NCBI RefSeq assembly: GCF_030323145.1
Contig: NZ_CP100470.1
Location: 2,211,001-2,275,000 of the forward strand
DNA: 64,000 bases
Source of the DNA: Mesorhizobium sp. C432A
Lineage (GTDB): Bacteria > Pseudomonadota > Alphaproteobacteria > Rhizobiales > Rhizobiaceae
Reading direction: 5' to 3'
The notes under the pieces are model-generated. The model saw only the letters and a list, made by a program, of their open reading frames with translations, was not told the DNA's origin and ran no database searches. The translations under genes and the position numbers were made by a program. Shown one piece after another: positions 25,931 to 34,812 of this stretch; position 1 is the stretch's first letter, and each line of letters starts with the position of its first letter.

Positions 25931-26794
25931 CTATCCCTTGATCGCCGAGCCGACGATGGAATCGACGAAGAAGCGCTGCAGGACGGCGAACAGGATGAGC
26001 GGCGGCAGCACGGCCAGCGTCGCGCCGGCCATCACCAGGCCGGTGTTGACCGCGCCCCTGTTGTAGCTCAGCAACCGGCTCAGGCTGATGACGATCGGAT
26101 AGGCGTCGGCATTGCCCTGCAGCACGGTCAGCGGCCACAGATAGCTGTTCCAGTGATAGACGAAGGCGAAGAGGGCCAGAGCCGCGATTGCGGGGGCGAC
26201 GCTCGGCGCGACGATCTTGTAGAGGATCAAGAACTCCGAGGCGCCGTCCATGCGCGCGGCGTCGATGAGCTCGTCGGGCACGCCGGAGATGAACTGGCGC
26301 ATCAGGAAGATGCCGAAAGCATTGGCGAGATTGGGCACGATGATGCCGGCGAGGCTGGCGTTGAGGCCGATCGAGCCGACCAGGCGATAGAGCGGGATCA
26401 GCGTCACGATCGGCGGCAGGAACATGGTGGCGATCAGCACAGAAAACAGCAGCGACTTGGCGGGGAAGTGGTATTTGGCGAAGGCGTAGCCGGCCATCAT
26501 GCTGGTCAGCAGAATGCCGGCGGTGGTGATCGAGGCGATGACCAGAGAATTCCACATCGAGCGGCCAACATTGACCACGCCCGACACCTTCTCATAGGCG
26601 TCGAAGCTCGGCGTAAGGGGGATCCACACCGGCGGCACCTGCATGCTCTCGGCCGGCGTCTTGAGGCTCGACAGCACCATCCATACCAGCGGGAAGGCCG
26701 AGGCGACGGCGACCAGCAGCATCAGCGTCGCCAGCAGCGCCTTGCGGCCGGACGGGCGCCGGCGCGACAGCCGGCTCGACGATCCCGCGCTCAT
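25931..26794 (-). CDS. maltose-type sugar ABC permease (MalG family)
   Basis: 287 residues, six membrane segments. The binding-protein-dependent transport motif EAA-x3-G-x9-I-x-LP appears as DAARMDGASEFLILYKIVAP near residue 195, with Asp in place of the first Glu. Overlaps the preceding permease by four bases (ATGA). Belongs to a three-gene importer (binding protein, MalF-like, MalG-like) that has no ATPase gene. Confidence 0.92.
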   Translation of the reverse strand: MSAGSSSRLSRRRPSGRKALLATLMLLVAVASAFPLVWMVLSSLKTPAESMQVPPVWIPLTPSFDAYEKVSGVVNVGRSMWNSLVIASITTAGILLTSMMAGYAFAKYHFPAKSLLFSVLIATMFLPPIVTLIPLYRLVGSIGLNASLAGIIVPNLANAFGIFLMRQFISGVPDELIDAARMDGASEFLILYKIVAPSVAPAIAALALFAFVYHWNSYLWPLTVLQGNADAYPIVISLSRLLSYNRGAVNTGLVMAGATLAVLPPLILFAVLQRFFVDSIVGSAIKG

Positions 26795-27681
26795 TCGTCG
26801 TTCTTCCGGTTGGCGAAGGCAAACAGCGCGCAGACGACGACAATCAGCGAAAGCATCAGCATGACCGCCATGGCCGAACCCAGTCCACCCTGCGCACGCT
26901 CGATGCCGACGCGGCGGATGTGGTAGGTGAGCACATTGGTCGAGCCGACCGGCCCGCCCTGCGTGATCAGGGCAACCGGCTCGAACACCTGCACGGCGTT
27001 GATGATGGCGATGACGGCGCTGAACAGAAGCGTGCGCCGCATCAGCGGCAGGGTGATGAAGCGGAACTGCTCGAAGCGGCTGGCGCCATCGAGCTTCGCC
27101 GCCTCGTAGAGGCTGCCTTGGATCTGCGTCAGCCCGGCGATCGCCAGCACGGTGAAATAGCCGACCTGCTGCCAGACATTGAGGAAGACGATGGAGATCA
27201 GCGCCGAGCGCGGTGACGACAGAAAGGGCTGTGGTCCCACGCCGATTAGACCGAGCATCTGATTGAGCGGGCCTTCGCTCGGCGAATAGAGTTTCGACCA
27301 GACCAGCGCCACGGCGATCATCGGCACCATGTAGGTGGCAAACAGCACCGTGCGCAGCGCCGTGCCGCCGGCGACATCGCGCTGGTAGACCATCAGCCCA
27401 AAGGCCACCGACAGCGGCAGGATGAGGATGACGGAGAGCGCGGTGTAGATCGCGGTGTTAGCCAGCGCGCCCTTGAAGTCGCGGCCGACCGAGGAGACCC
27501 CAAAAATCTCGCGGAAATTGTCGAGGCCGATAAAGCCGGCGCTGGAAAACGGTGTCTGCGTCGACCAGTCCTGGAACGACAGCCAGACGGTGAGCAGCAT
27601 CGGCAACAGGACGAAGATGCCGATCAGCGTCACGGCGGGCGCCAGCATGATGCCCGCCGAGGCACGGTACCTCTGAATCAT
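26791..27681 (-). CDS. maltose-type sugar ABC permease (MalF family)
   Basis: 296 residues from ATG 27681, whose A is also the last base of the binding-protein stop (TAATG). Six membrane segments (first about 14-34, MLAPAVTLIGIFVLLPMLLT). The coupling-loop motif is YEAAKLDGASRFEQFRFITL near 190. Pairs with the MalG-like protein downstream; an ATPase of the MsmK/UgpC type encoded elsewhere must energise them. Confidence 0.92.
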   Translation of the reverse strand: MIQRYRASAGIMLAPAVTLIGIFVLLPMLLTVWLSFQDWSTQTPFSSAGFIGLDNFREIFGVSSVGRDFKGALANTAIYTALSVILILPLSVAFGLMVYQRDVAGGTALRTVLFATYMVPMIAVALVWSKLYSPSEGPLNQMLGLIGVGPQPFLSSPRSALISIVFLNVWQQVGYFTVLAIAGLTQIQGSLYEAAKLDGASRFEQFRFITLPLMRRTLLFSAVIAIINAVQVFEPVALITQGGPVGSTNVLTYHIRRVGIERAQGGLGSAMAVMLMLSLIVVVCALFAFANRKNDE

Positions 27682-28973
27682 TATTTGGCGGCGCGCTCCA
27701 GGATCGAAATGGCGTCGGCCTGCGCCGTCGCCTGCGCATCCTTGGCCGAGACCTGGCCATACTGCAACGCCTCGAGCGTCTGCTGCAGCGATTCCGAGAA
27801 TTCCTGGCCGCCGGGCACGACAGGGAACGGCTTGGCATCGGTGAGCACGCTGACATAGCCGGAGAGGAATTCCGAGCCGAGCTTGTCTTTGTGCGCCTCG
27901 ATGTCGGAGAGGCGTGAGGGCAGGATGCCCATCGACATCAGGATATCCGACATCGCGGAAGCACCGTTCTTGCCGGACTTTGGATTGTTCAGCCAGGCGA
28001 GGAAGTCCCACGCCGCCTTCTGCTCGGCGGCACCTGCATTGGCGTTGACCACGGTCATCCAGGAGTAGGATATCGAATGCGGCTTGTCGCCGCTCGGGCC
28101 GACGGGAATCGGCGCCGTTGCAATGTCGGCGAACTTGTCGCCCATGCCGGCCTTCAGCGCGCTCTCCCACCAATTGGCCATGATGATCATGCCGGTCTTG
28201 CCGGAGACGAAATTGTCGAGGAAGGGGCCGGTGGTGTTGGCGTCGGCTGTCGCCATCGAAGGCACGCTGGCGCCCGACTTGATCAGGTCTTCATAGAGCT
28301 GGAAAGTCTCGGCGGCCTGCGGGCTGTCCAGCACCGGCTTGCCGTCCTTGACCAGGTCGCCGCCATTGGAGACCAGCAGCGAGGCGAAGGGGTGGACGAC
28401 GCCGGCGGCCCAGGAATTGATCATGCCGAACCCTTGCCGTCCCGCATCCTTGTTGGTCAGCTTCTTGGCCGCGTCCTTGAACTCGTCCCAGGTCTTGGGT
28501 GGCGCCGCGATGCCGGCCTGCTTGAACAGCGCCTGGTTGTAGTTCAGCGCGTAGACGTCGATTTCGTTGGGGATGCCGTAGAGCGTGCCGCCGGCCGAAG
28601 CGGCGCTGGTGATGCCCGCCGGCCATGCGCCCTTGACCTCGCCGGCCACCGCATCGGGGGCGGGCGCGACCAGCTTGTCGCGGGCGAGTTCCGGCAGCCA
28701 CAGATCGTAGATGCCGCCGATGGTCGGGCCGTCCGCGCCACCACCTTGCGAGCGCAGCGTGGTCAGGAGATCGCCGAAGGGAACGGCGCGCACGGTGACA
28801 CTGACATCCGGATTGGTCTTGGCGAAATCCTTGGCTGCGGCTTCCAGCAGCGCGACCGTCTCCGGCGACCAGTGGGTGAGGTAGGAGATGTTGACCGATT
28901 GCGCCCAGCCGGTGGCGGGCAGGATGGCGAGGCCCGCGGCCAGTGCCAGTTTCGAAGTCCAAGCAAACGACAT
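27681..28973 (-). CDS. extracellular sugar-binding protein (SBP_bac_1)
   Basis: 430 residues; ATG 28973 has GGGAGGA upstream. Signal peptide about 1-24 (LALAAGLAILPATGWAQ). The mature protein has the MalE-type fold: NISYLTHWSPETVALLEAAA, LTTLRSQGGGADGPTIGGIY and GIPNEIDVYALNYNQALFKQ. First gene of the minus-strand importer; divergent from another binding protein at 29290, with which it shares only modest similarity by eye. Confidence 0.92.
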   Translation of the reverse strand: MSFAWTSKLALAAGLAILPATGWAQSVNISYLTHWSPETVALLEAAAKDFAKTNPDVSVTVRAVPFGDLLTTLRSQGGGADGPTIGGIYDLWLPELARDKLVAPAPDAVAGEVKGAWPAGITSAASAGGTLYGIPNEIDVYALNYNQALFKQAGIAAPPKTWDEFKDAAKKLTNKDAGRQGFGMINSWAAGVVHPFASLLVSNGGDLVKDGKPVLDSPQAAETFQLYEDLIKSGASVPSMATADANTTGPFLDNFVSGKTGMIIMANWWESALKAGMGDKFADIATAPIPVGPSGDKPHSISYSWMTVVNANAGAAEQKAAWDFLAWLNNPKSGKNGASAMSDILMSMGILPSRLSDIEAHKDKLGSEFLSGYVSVLTDAKPFPVVPGGQEFSESLQQTLEALQYGQVSAKDAQATAQADAISILERAAK

Positions 28974-29289
28974 TCCTCATCCTCCCTATCGGTTCACATG
29001 AGGTTATGACAAGTCAGCGCGGCGACGCAAGGGCTTGCTGGCGAAAAAGTCTCACATGGTACGGTCACAGATTTCTTTGCGGCGCTGGAATGTGGATATT
29101 TATCGTTAGATAACAAATGGATGCAGGTACTGCAATGTCGTGAGCGGGCCAACACCGCCATTCCTGAGGCGTAGCAGACCCCTTGCGAATACCGCTATGT
29201 CGTTATAATGACTTTTGCCGAACCAATGACCTCTCACGGCACGGGAACGCCGCGGGACGCCAAGGACAGAGAACAATGGGAGACTGGCA
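28974..29289. promoter_or_regulatory. divergent promoter region between two sugar importers
   Basis: 316 bases with no gene. AT-rich islands (about 29040-29125, including GTGGATATTTATCGTTAGAT near 29091, and TATGTCGTTATAATGACTTT near 29195) are the likely promoter positions for the two opposite operons. TCGTTATAATGA at about 29199-29210 is an imperfect palindrome that could be an operator for the GntR/UTRA regulator at 34005. Assignment is inference. Confidence 0.45.
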
Positions 29290-30564
29290 ATGAGCATGCT
29301 TTCACTTCACCGGCGCGCAGCACTTGGGCTGATCGGCGGCCTTGCCGCCGCCTGCGCCGGCGTCTTCGCCTCATTGCCGGCGCGAGCCGCCGACAGCACG
29401 GTGACGCTGTGGAGCTGGCGCACCGAGGACGAGGCCGCGATGCGCCGCATCTTCGATGCCTTCGAGGCGAAGAGCCCCGGCATCAAGGTCGCCATCCAGT
29501 TCACGCCCGATGCCGACTACCAGAACCGGCTGAGTACGGCGCTGCGCGGCGGGCGCGGGCCCGACATCGCCCAGCTCAAGGCCTATGGCGAATTGCAGCC
29601 CTTCGTCGAGGCGGGCTATCTCGACGCGCTGGACGACAGCGTGCCGGAGCTGAAGAACATGGAGGACGCAGCGCTTGGCGGCGCGCGTGGCCGCGCTGAC
29701 GGCAAGCTCTACGGCGTGCCCTACTCGGTGCCGATGATGGGCGTCTTCTACAACCAGGATATCTTCGCCGCCCAGGGCATCGAGATCCCCAAGACCTACA
29801 AGGATTTCACCGCCGTCTGCGAGAAGCTGAAGGCGGCCGGCATCACCCCGATCGCCACCGGTGGCGCCAACGGCTCGGCCTGGGAACTGGAGATCGCCGT
29901 CGGCGTCGTCGGCCCGACCGTCTATGGTCCCGGCTTCTACGACGAGATGATGAGCGGCAAGGCGACCTTCGAGGATCAGCGCTATGTGGCGGCGCTGAAG
30001 CGCTTCGCCGAGCTGAAGCCGTATTTCCCCGACGGCTTCGCCGGCATCGACTACACCACCGCCACGCAGCAGTTCATCGGCGGCAAGGCGGCGATGTTCC
30101 TCGGCGGTTCGTTCGAGAACGGCAGCTTCAAGGCGCAGAACCCGAAGCTGAAATTCTCGATCTTCCCGTTCCCCGCCGACGATGCCGGTGCAAAACTCTA
30201 CACCTCGGCCTTCTCCGACGGCTCCTATGGCCTGGTCTCCGAGAGCCAAAACAAGGAGGCCGCGACCAAGGTGCTGGGCTTCATCGCTTCGGCAGAGTTC
30301 GCGCAGATGTTCGCCGACGAGCTCGGCTGGCCGCCGGCCCGCACGGATGTGACGGTGAAGGATCCAGTGCTGGCCTCGATGATGGAGATGGCGAAGAATT
30401 CGACGCCCTATCTGACGCTGGTCGGCTTCCGCTGGCAGTCGCCGACGGCGTCTTCGGTGCTGCAGTCGGAGATCATCGACATGGTCGAAGGCAACATCGC
30501 GCCGGAGAAGCTGGCGGCCGACATGCAGGCCGCAGTCGCCACCTGGTTCAAGCCGAAGCAGTAG
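29290..30564 (+). CDS. extracellular sugar-binding protein (SBP_bac_1)
   Basis: 424 residues. GGGAGACTGGCA precedes ATG 29290; a second ATG lies two codons later. Signal peptide to about residue 34 (ALGLIGGLAAACAGVFASLPARA). MalE-type fold: VTLWSWRTEDEAAMRRIFDA, ALRGGRGPDIAQLKAYGE and YGVPYSVPMMGVFYNQDIF. Leads the seven-gene plus-strand cluster with two permeases, a PIG-L-like hydrolase, kinase, regulator and isomerase. Substrate probably an amino or otherwise modified sugar. Confidence 0.92.
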   Translation: MSMLSLHRRAALGLIGGLAAACAGVFASLPARAADSTVTLWSWRTEDEAAMRRIFDAFEAKSPGIKVAIQFTPDADYQNRLSTALRGGRGPDIAQLKAYGELQPFVEAGYLDALDDSVPELKNMEDAALGGARGRADGKLYGVPYSVPMMGVFYNQDIFAAQGIEIPKTYKDFTAVCEKLKAAGITPIATGGANGSAWELEIAVGVVGPTVYGPGFYDEMMSGKATFEDQRYVAALKRFAELKPYFPDGFAGIDYTTATQQFIGGKAAMFLGGSFENGSFKAQNPKLKFSIFPFPADDAGAKLYTSAFSDGSYGLVSESQNKEAATKVLGFIASAEFAQMFADELGWPPARTDVTVKDPVLASMMEMAKNSTPYLTLVGFRWQSPTASSVLQSEIIDMVEGNIAPEKLAADMQAAVATWFKPKQ

Positions 30565-30568
30565 GCGC

Positions 30569-30591
30569 GGCCGGTCGCAAAGCGGCCGGCC
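30569..30591 (+). terminator. intercistronic stem-loop after binding-protein gene
   Basis: GGCCGGTCGC-AAA-GCGGCCGGCC, a 10-bp stem (one G-T pair) with a three-base loop, directly after the binding-protein stop and before the first permease. No T-run follows, so it is more likely an attenuating or mRNA-stabilising hairpin than a full terminator, in keeping with higher expression of binding proteins. Confidence 0.65.
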
Positions 30592-30612
30592 TCTCACGGA
30601 CCAGAAAAGCGC

Positions 30613-31545
30613 ATGAGCACCCTTCGCCGCACCAGCAGCCTTCGCCGCACGCAGCAGCGCATGGCCGTGCTGTTCACCCTGCCGGCGCTGGCGGTCTATG
30701 CGCTGTTCGTCCTCTATCCCCTGGGGATGTCGCTCTGGGGCAGCTTCTTCGTCTGGAAGGGGCTGCGCATGGTCGAGTTCGCCGGCCTGTCGAATTTCTC
30801 AAGGCTGTTCGTTTTCCCCAGCGGCGCGCGGCTCTACGGCGCGCTGTGGCACAACACCGCCTGGTTCTTCGGCATCATGCTGTTCCAGAACGGAATCGGG
30901 CTTTTGTTCGCCTGGCTGCTGTTCCTGCGCGACAGGGGTGCTGCGTTCTTCCAGTCGGTGTTCTTCTTTCCGGCGGTGCTGAGCCCGGTCATCGTCGGCG
31001 CGCTGTGGCGGTTGCTTTTGGCACCGGGCGGCGTCGTCGAATGGGCGCTGAACGGGCTCGGCCTGCACCAGGGCAGCCTGACTGTGCTCGGCAACAGCCA
31101 CACCGCGCTCGCCATGCTGATCGCCGTCGATGCCTGGAACTGGATGGGCCTGCCGGTGCTGATCTACACGGCAGGTCTGCGGCAGATTTCCGGCCAGATT
31201 TTCGAGGCGGCAAAACTTGACGGCGCCGGCAATGCGCGCATGCTGTTCTCGATCGCGCTGCCGCTGCTGATGCCGGCGCTGGGCACGCTGACGACGCTGT
31301 CGTTCATCAACACCTTCAACCAGTTCGACATCGTCTATGTCATGCAGGGCGTGCAGGGCAATCCGAGCTATTCGACCGACACGCTGGTGACGTACTTCTA
31401 CCGGCTGGCCTTCGGCGCGGAAGGTGCTGTCGGCATCACCGATATCGGTCTGGCTTTGGCGCTCGGCACCGTGCTGTTTTTGATCCTCAGCATCGGCACG
31501 CTCATGATGCTGCGCTTCTTCGACCGCCGCACGGTGCAGCTATGA
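30613..31545 (+). CDS. maltose-type sugar ABC permease (MalF family)
   Basis: 310 residues, six membrane segments beginning at about 20 (MAVLFTLPALAVYALFVLYP). The conserved coupling loop is FEAAKLDGAGNARMLFSIAL near 196. Follows the binding-protein gene after a stem-loop and overlaps the next permease by four bases (ATGA). No ATPase gene is present in this cluster either. Confidence 0.92.
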   Translation: MSTLRRTSSLRRTQQRMAVLFTLPALAVYALFVLYPLGMSLWGSFFVWKGLRMVEFAGLSNFSRLFVFPSGARLYGALWHNTAWFFGIMLFQNGIGLLFAWLLFLRDRGAAFFQSVFFFPAVLSPVIVGALWRLLLAPGGVVEWALNGLGLHQGSLTVLGNSHTALAMLIAVDAWNWMGLPVLIYTAGLRQISGQIFEAAKLDGAGNARMLFSIALPLLMPALGTLTTLSFINTFNQFDIVYVMQGVQGNPSYSTDTLVTYFYRLAFGAEGAVGITDIGLALALGTVLFLILSIGTLMMLRFFDRRTVQL

Positions 31546-32399
31546 GCGCGCTGGCGATTTCGCAAAGACCGGCCATCTCTCGGCAGCTGGCGCGGCTGCC
31601 CGGCTGGACGGTGCTGGTCGTTTGGACGGCGGCCGTGCTGTTGCCGCTCTACATCCTCATCGTCTCCTGTTTCAAGACCACGGCCGAGATCTACGACAAC
31701 AGGCTCGGCCTGCCGCAAAGCTTTGCCCTCGACAATTTCATCAACGCCTGGACGCGCGCCGATCTCGGCCAGAATTTCATCAACAGCCTGATCGTCACGG
31801 GCGGCGCCGTCATCCTCACCATCGTCGTCTCGGCGATGGCCGCCTATCCGCTCAGCCGCTACAAGCTTGGCTGGAATGCCATCATGCTCGGCCTGTTCCT
31901 GTCCGGCATCATGCTGCCCATCCGGTTGGCCTCGGTCGAACTGTTCACGCTGATGCGCAATCTCGGCCTGCTGGATTCGCTGACCGGGCTGATCCTGGTC
32001 TATTCGGCGATCCGCATTCCCTTCGCCGTCTTCATCTTCGCCAATTTCATGCGCGTCTTGCCCTCCGAGTTGGACGAGGCGGCGCGCATGGACGGCGCCG
32101 GCGAGGTCCGCATCCTGTTCCAGATCATCCTGCCGATGGTCAAGCCGGCGGTGTCGATCGTGGCAATCTTCACCGCGATCGCGGTGTGGAACGATTTCTT
32201 CTTCCCGCTGATCTTCATCTTCGACGACCGCTACAAGACGGTGCCGCTGGCGATCAGCGTCTTCGTCGGCCAGTTCCGCACCGACTGGGGTCTGGTGTTC
32301 GCCTCGCTGGCGATATCCATGGCGCCCATCCTGATCATGTATTGTCTGCTGGCGCGCCAGATTCGCGAAGGCGTCGGTACCGGAGGGGGCATGAAATGA
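31542..32399 (+). CDS. maltose-type sugar ABC permease (MalG family)
   Basis: 285 residues, six membrane segments. Coupling loop DEAARMDGAGEVRILFQIIL near 183. Overlaps both neighbours by four bases: ATGA with the upstream permease, and ATGA with the PIG-L-like gene. This tight packing shows that the downstream hydrolase belongs to the same transcription and translation unit. Confidence 0.92.
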   Translation: MSALAISQRPAISRQLARLPGWTVLVVWTAAVLLPLYILIVSCFKTTAEIYDNRLGLPQSFALDNFINAWTRADLGQNFINSLIVTGGAVILTIVVSAMAAYPLSRYKLGWNAIMLGLFLSGIMLPIRLASVELFTLMRNLGLLDSLTGLILVYSAIRIPFAVFIFANFMRVLPSELDEAARMDGAGEVRILFQIILPMVKPAVSIVAIFTAIAVWNDFFFPLIFIFDDRYKTVPLAISVFVGQFRTDWGLVFASLAISMAPILIMYCLLARQIREGVGTGGGMK

Positions 32400-33136
32400 T
32401 CGAAGACAGGATTTATGCGGCGAAATCGATCCTGGTGGTCGGCGCGCACGCCTTCGATGCCGAGGTGATGGCCGGGCCGCTGGCGGCCGCTGCCGTCAAG
32501 CGCGGCGCCACGGTGACCTTCCTGCATCTGACCATGGGTGAGCAGGGCCATCCGTACCTGGTTCCCGCGCATTATTGCGTGCAGAAGGAAGAGGAAGCGG
32601 GCAGCGCGGCGGAGCGGCTCGGCGTCACCATGCGTGGCTTTGGCCTGCGCGACGGCTTCCTGCCCACAGACGATCAGACGGCGCTCGAAGTGGGCGACAT
32701 CATTCGCGAGCTGAAACCCGAGATCGTCATCACCCATTGGCATGGCAGTTGGCACAAGGACCATCGCGCCGCCGCGCATTTGACGAAGACCGGTATCTTC
32801 TTCGCCGGACTGCCGACCGTTGCCAGCGACCATCCGGCGCACACGCCGCAACTGCTGCTGTTCGGCGAGAACTGGGAGGACGATGACGGCTTCCGGCCCG
32901 AGCATCTCGTCGATGTCAGCGACGGGTTCGAGGCCTGGCGCGACGCGGTCATGGAGTATGAGCTGGCGCGCGGCCTGAGCAGCTTCCCCTATGTCGACTA
33001 TTACAGTTCGCTCTACCGGCTGCGCGGCTGCCTGCGCGGCACGCGCCATGCACAGGCCTTCGCGGCGGCGTCGCATTCGTGGAATGCCGGCAGCGGCCTG
33101 TTCTCGCTCCCCTTCGGCAAAGGGTCCGGTCGATGA
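32396..33136 (+). CDS. PIG-L/LmbE-like hydrolase with altered active site
   Basis: 246 residues from ATG 32396. The family's N-terminal AHPDDxE motif appears as A17-H18-A19-F20-D21-A22-E23: the zinc-binding His and second Asp are kept, but the first Asp, the general base in enzymes such as MshB, is Phe. A second metal or catalytic region HWHGSWHKDHRAAAH lies near 113. PIG-L enzymes remove N-acetyl groups from GlcNAc-type sugars. Position between permeases and a ROK kinase supports a role on the imported sugar, but deacetylase activity is uncertain because of the substitution. Confidence 0.8.
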   Translation: MIEDRIYAAKSILVVGAHAFDAEVMAGPLAAAAVKRGATVTFLHLTMGEQGHPYLVPAHYCVQKEEEAGSAAERLGVTMRGFGLRDGFLPTDDQTALEVGDIIRELKPEIVITHWHGSWHKDHRAAAHLTKTGIFFAGLPTVASDHPAHTPQLLLFGENWEDDDGFRPEHLVDVSDGFEAWRDAVMEYELARGLSSFPYVDYYSSLYRLRGCLRGTRHAQAFAAASHSWNAGSGLFSLPFGKGSGR

Positions 33137-34008
33137 GGCGGGTACTCGCCATCGATCTCGGCGGCACCAATCTGCGCGCCGCCGTATCTACGGGCGATGT
33201 CGGTGCGTTGGAGGCGCTGGGCAGCGAGCCGGCGCCGGCAACCCTTGGTGCCTTCATTGCGCGAATCGACGCGCTGTGCGCTGAGGCCGGGTCGGTCTCA
33301 GCGCTTGGTATCGCGGTGCCGGGTCTGGTCGAGGGCTCAATCTGCCGCTGGATCCCCAACTTGCCGTTCCTCGACGGCGCCGATATCCAGCCGCTGTTTC
33401 CCAAACTGCGCGTAGCGCTCGGCAATGACGCGCAGATTGCGCTGCTGGCGGAGGCTGTCGAAGGCAGTGCGAAAAACATGTCGGATGCGATCCTGCTCGC
33501 CATCGGCACCGGCATCGGTTCGGCGGTGCTGGCCAATGGCCGCATCGTTGCCGGCGCGCATGGCGGCGCCTGCTCGTTCGGCTGGGCCTGCGCCGACGTC
33601 AAAGATCATGGCGAGGAGCGCAGCGGCTGGCTGGAGCGCGTCGCGTCGGGCCGGGCGCTTGATGCCCTTGCCGGACAGATCGGCCTTGCCGACGGCCGCC
33701 AGCTGATCGCCGCTGCCCAGGCCGGCGAACTGGCCGCACTCACCTTGCTTGAACTGCCGGCGCGACAGCTCGGCACCGCGCTTGCAGGCGCTGTCGCGCT
33801 GCTCGATCCGCAAGCGGTTCTGATTTCGGGTGGTTTGGCGGAGGCGCTGGATGTGATCCGGCCGCCGCTGCTTGCAGCGCTGCGACGCCAACTGCCGCCG
33901 CATCTGCGCGGCATCGACGTCAAGCCCGGAAAATTCGGTCCCCGCGCCGGCCTCGTCGGCGCGGCGCTGGCCGGCGCCGTTGGGCAAGGGTGGAGGCAGG
34001 TGCGATGA
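33133..34008 (+). CDS. ROK family sugar kinase
   Basis: 291 residues from ATG 33133, overlapping the previous stop (ATGA). Phosphate-binding motif AIDLGGTNLRAAV at about 6-18, LGNDAQIALLAEA near 96, and ATP-site LLAIGTGIGSAVLANG near 118. The ROK zinc motif CxCGxxGCxE is missing; the region reads GGACSFGWACADVKDHGEE. Phosphorylation of the internalised sugar, perhaps an N-acetylhexosamine or its deacetylated product, is likely; the altered zinc loop leaves specificity open. Confidence 0.88.
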   Translation: MRRVLAIDLGGTNLRAAVSTGDVGALEALGSEPAPATLGAFIARIDALCAEAGSVSALGIAVPGLVEGSICRWIPNLPFLDGADIQPLFPKLRVALGNDAQIALLAEAVEGSAKNMSDAILLAIGTGIGSAVLANGRIVAGAHGGACSFGWACADVKDHGEERSGWLERVASGRALDALAGQIGLADGRQLIAAAQAGELAALTLLELPARQLGTALAGAVALLDPQAVLISGGLAEALDVIRPPLLAALRRQLPPHLRGIDVKPGKFGPRAGLVGAALAGAVGQGWRQVR

Positions 34009-34775
34009 GCGAAGCAAGCTTTCAGCAGCCGGACCGCAGACGGCCGGAGCCGCTCTGGTATCAGGTCGAAGAGGCGATCCGCGCCATCGTCAAGAGCGGC
34101 GAATGGGCAACGGGCGACCAGATCCCGGCGGAGGACAGGCTGTGCGCCCTGTTCGGCGTCAGCCGTATCACGCTGCGCCACGCGCTGCGCAATCTCGAGG
34201 AGGCCGGGCTGCTCAGGCGCGAACATGGCCGCGGCACGTTCGTGCGCTCGACCACGCTGGTCGCCGGCACGCGCGAGCTGACCAGCTTCACCCAGGAGAT
34301 GGGCAATATGGGCGTGGTCGCGGGCTCGCGTCTGCTCGACTGCAGCCTGACCACCGCCAACGCGGCGGCTGCCGGCGCGCTGGAGATCGAAGAGGGCGAT
34401 CCGGTGGTGCGCATTCGCAGGCTGCGGCTCGGCAACAACGAGCCGATCGGCATCCAGACGGCGCAGCTGTCGGAGGTGCGCGTGCCGGGCTTCCTCGATG
34501 CCGGCCTGCTGCAGGGCTCGCTCTACGAGGCGCTGGAGCGCCATTACGGGATCGTGCCGGTGGCCGCGCGGGAGAACTACCGGGTCGGCGCGGTCGGCGC
34601 GGCGGACGCCGAACTGCTCGACCTCGCCGTCGGCAGCCCGGCCTTCGTCGTCGAACGCATCACCACCGACGAGCGCGGCCCGTTCGAATTCACCGTCTCG
34701 ATCATGCGCGGCGACCGCTACGAAATCCGCTCGACGCTGCGCGCCGGACGCGTGCCACTGAACCCGAGAAGCTGA
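34005..34775 (+). CDS. GntR family regulator with UTRA domain
   Basis: 256 residues from ATG 34005 (GGAGG upstream; ATGA overlap with the kinase). Winged helix about 20-85: LWYQVEEAIRAIVKSGEWAT then DRLCALFGVSRITLRHALRN. UTRA effector domain about 100-250 (GDPVVRIRRLRLGNNEPIGI). This HutC-type branch senses phosphorylated sugars such as GlcN6P (NagR). Being inside the operon, it probably controls this cluster and possibly the divergent importer. Confidence 0.92.
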   Translation: MSEASFQQPDRRRPEPLWYQVEEAIRAIVKSGEWATGDQIPAEDRLCALFGVSRITLRHALRNLEEAGLLRREHGRGTFVRSTTLVAGTRELTSFTQEMGNMGVVAGSRLLDCSLTTANAAAAGALEIEEGDPVVRIRRLRLGNNEPIGIQTAQLSEVRVPGFLDAGLLQGSLYEALERHYGIVPVAARENYRVGAVGAADAELLDLAVGSPAFVVERITTDERGPFEFTVSIMRGDRYEIRSTLRAGRVPLNPRS

Positions 34776-34812
34776 TCCATTCCAGACCGACACAGCAAAC
34801 AGGAGTATCCAC

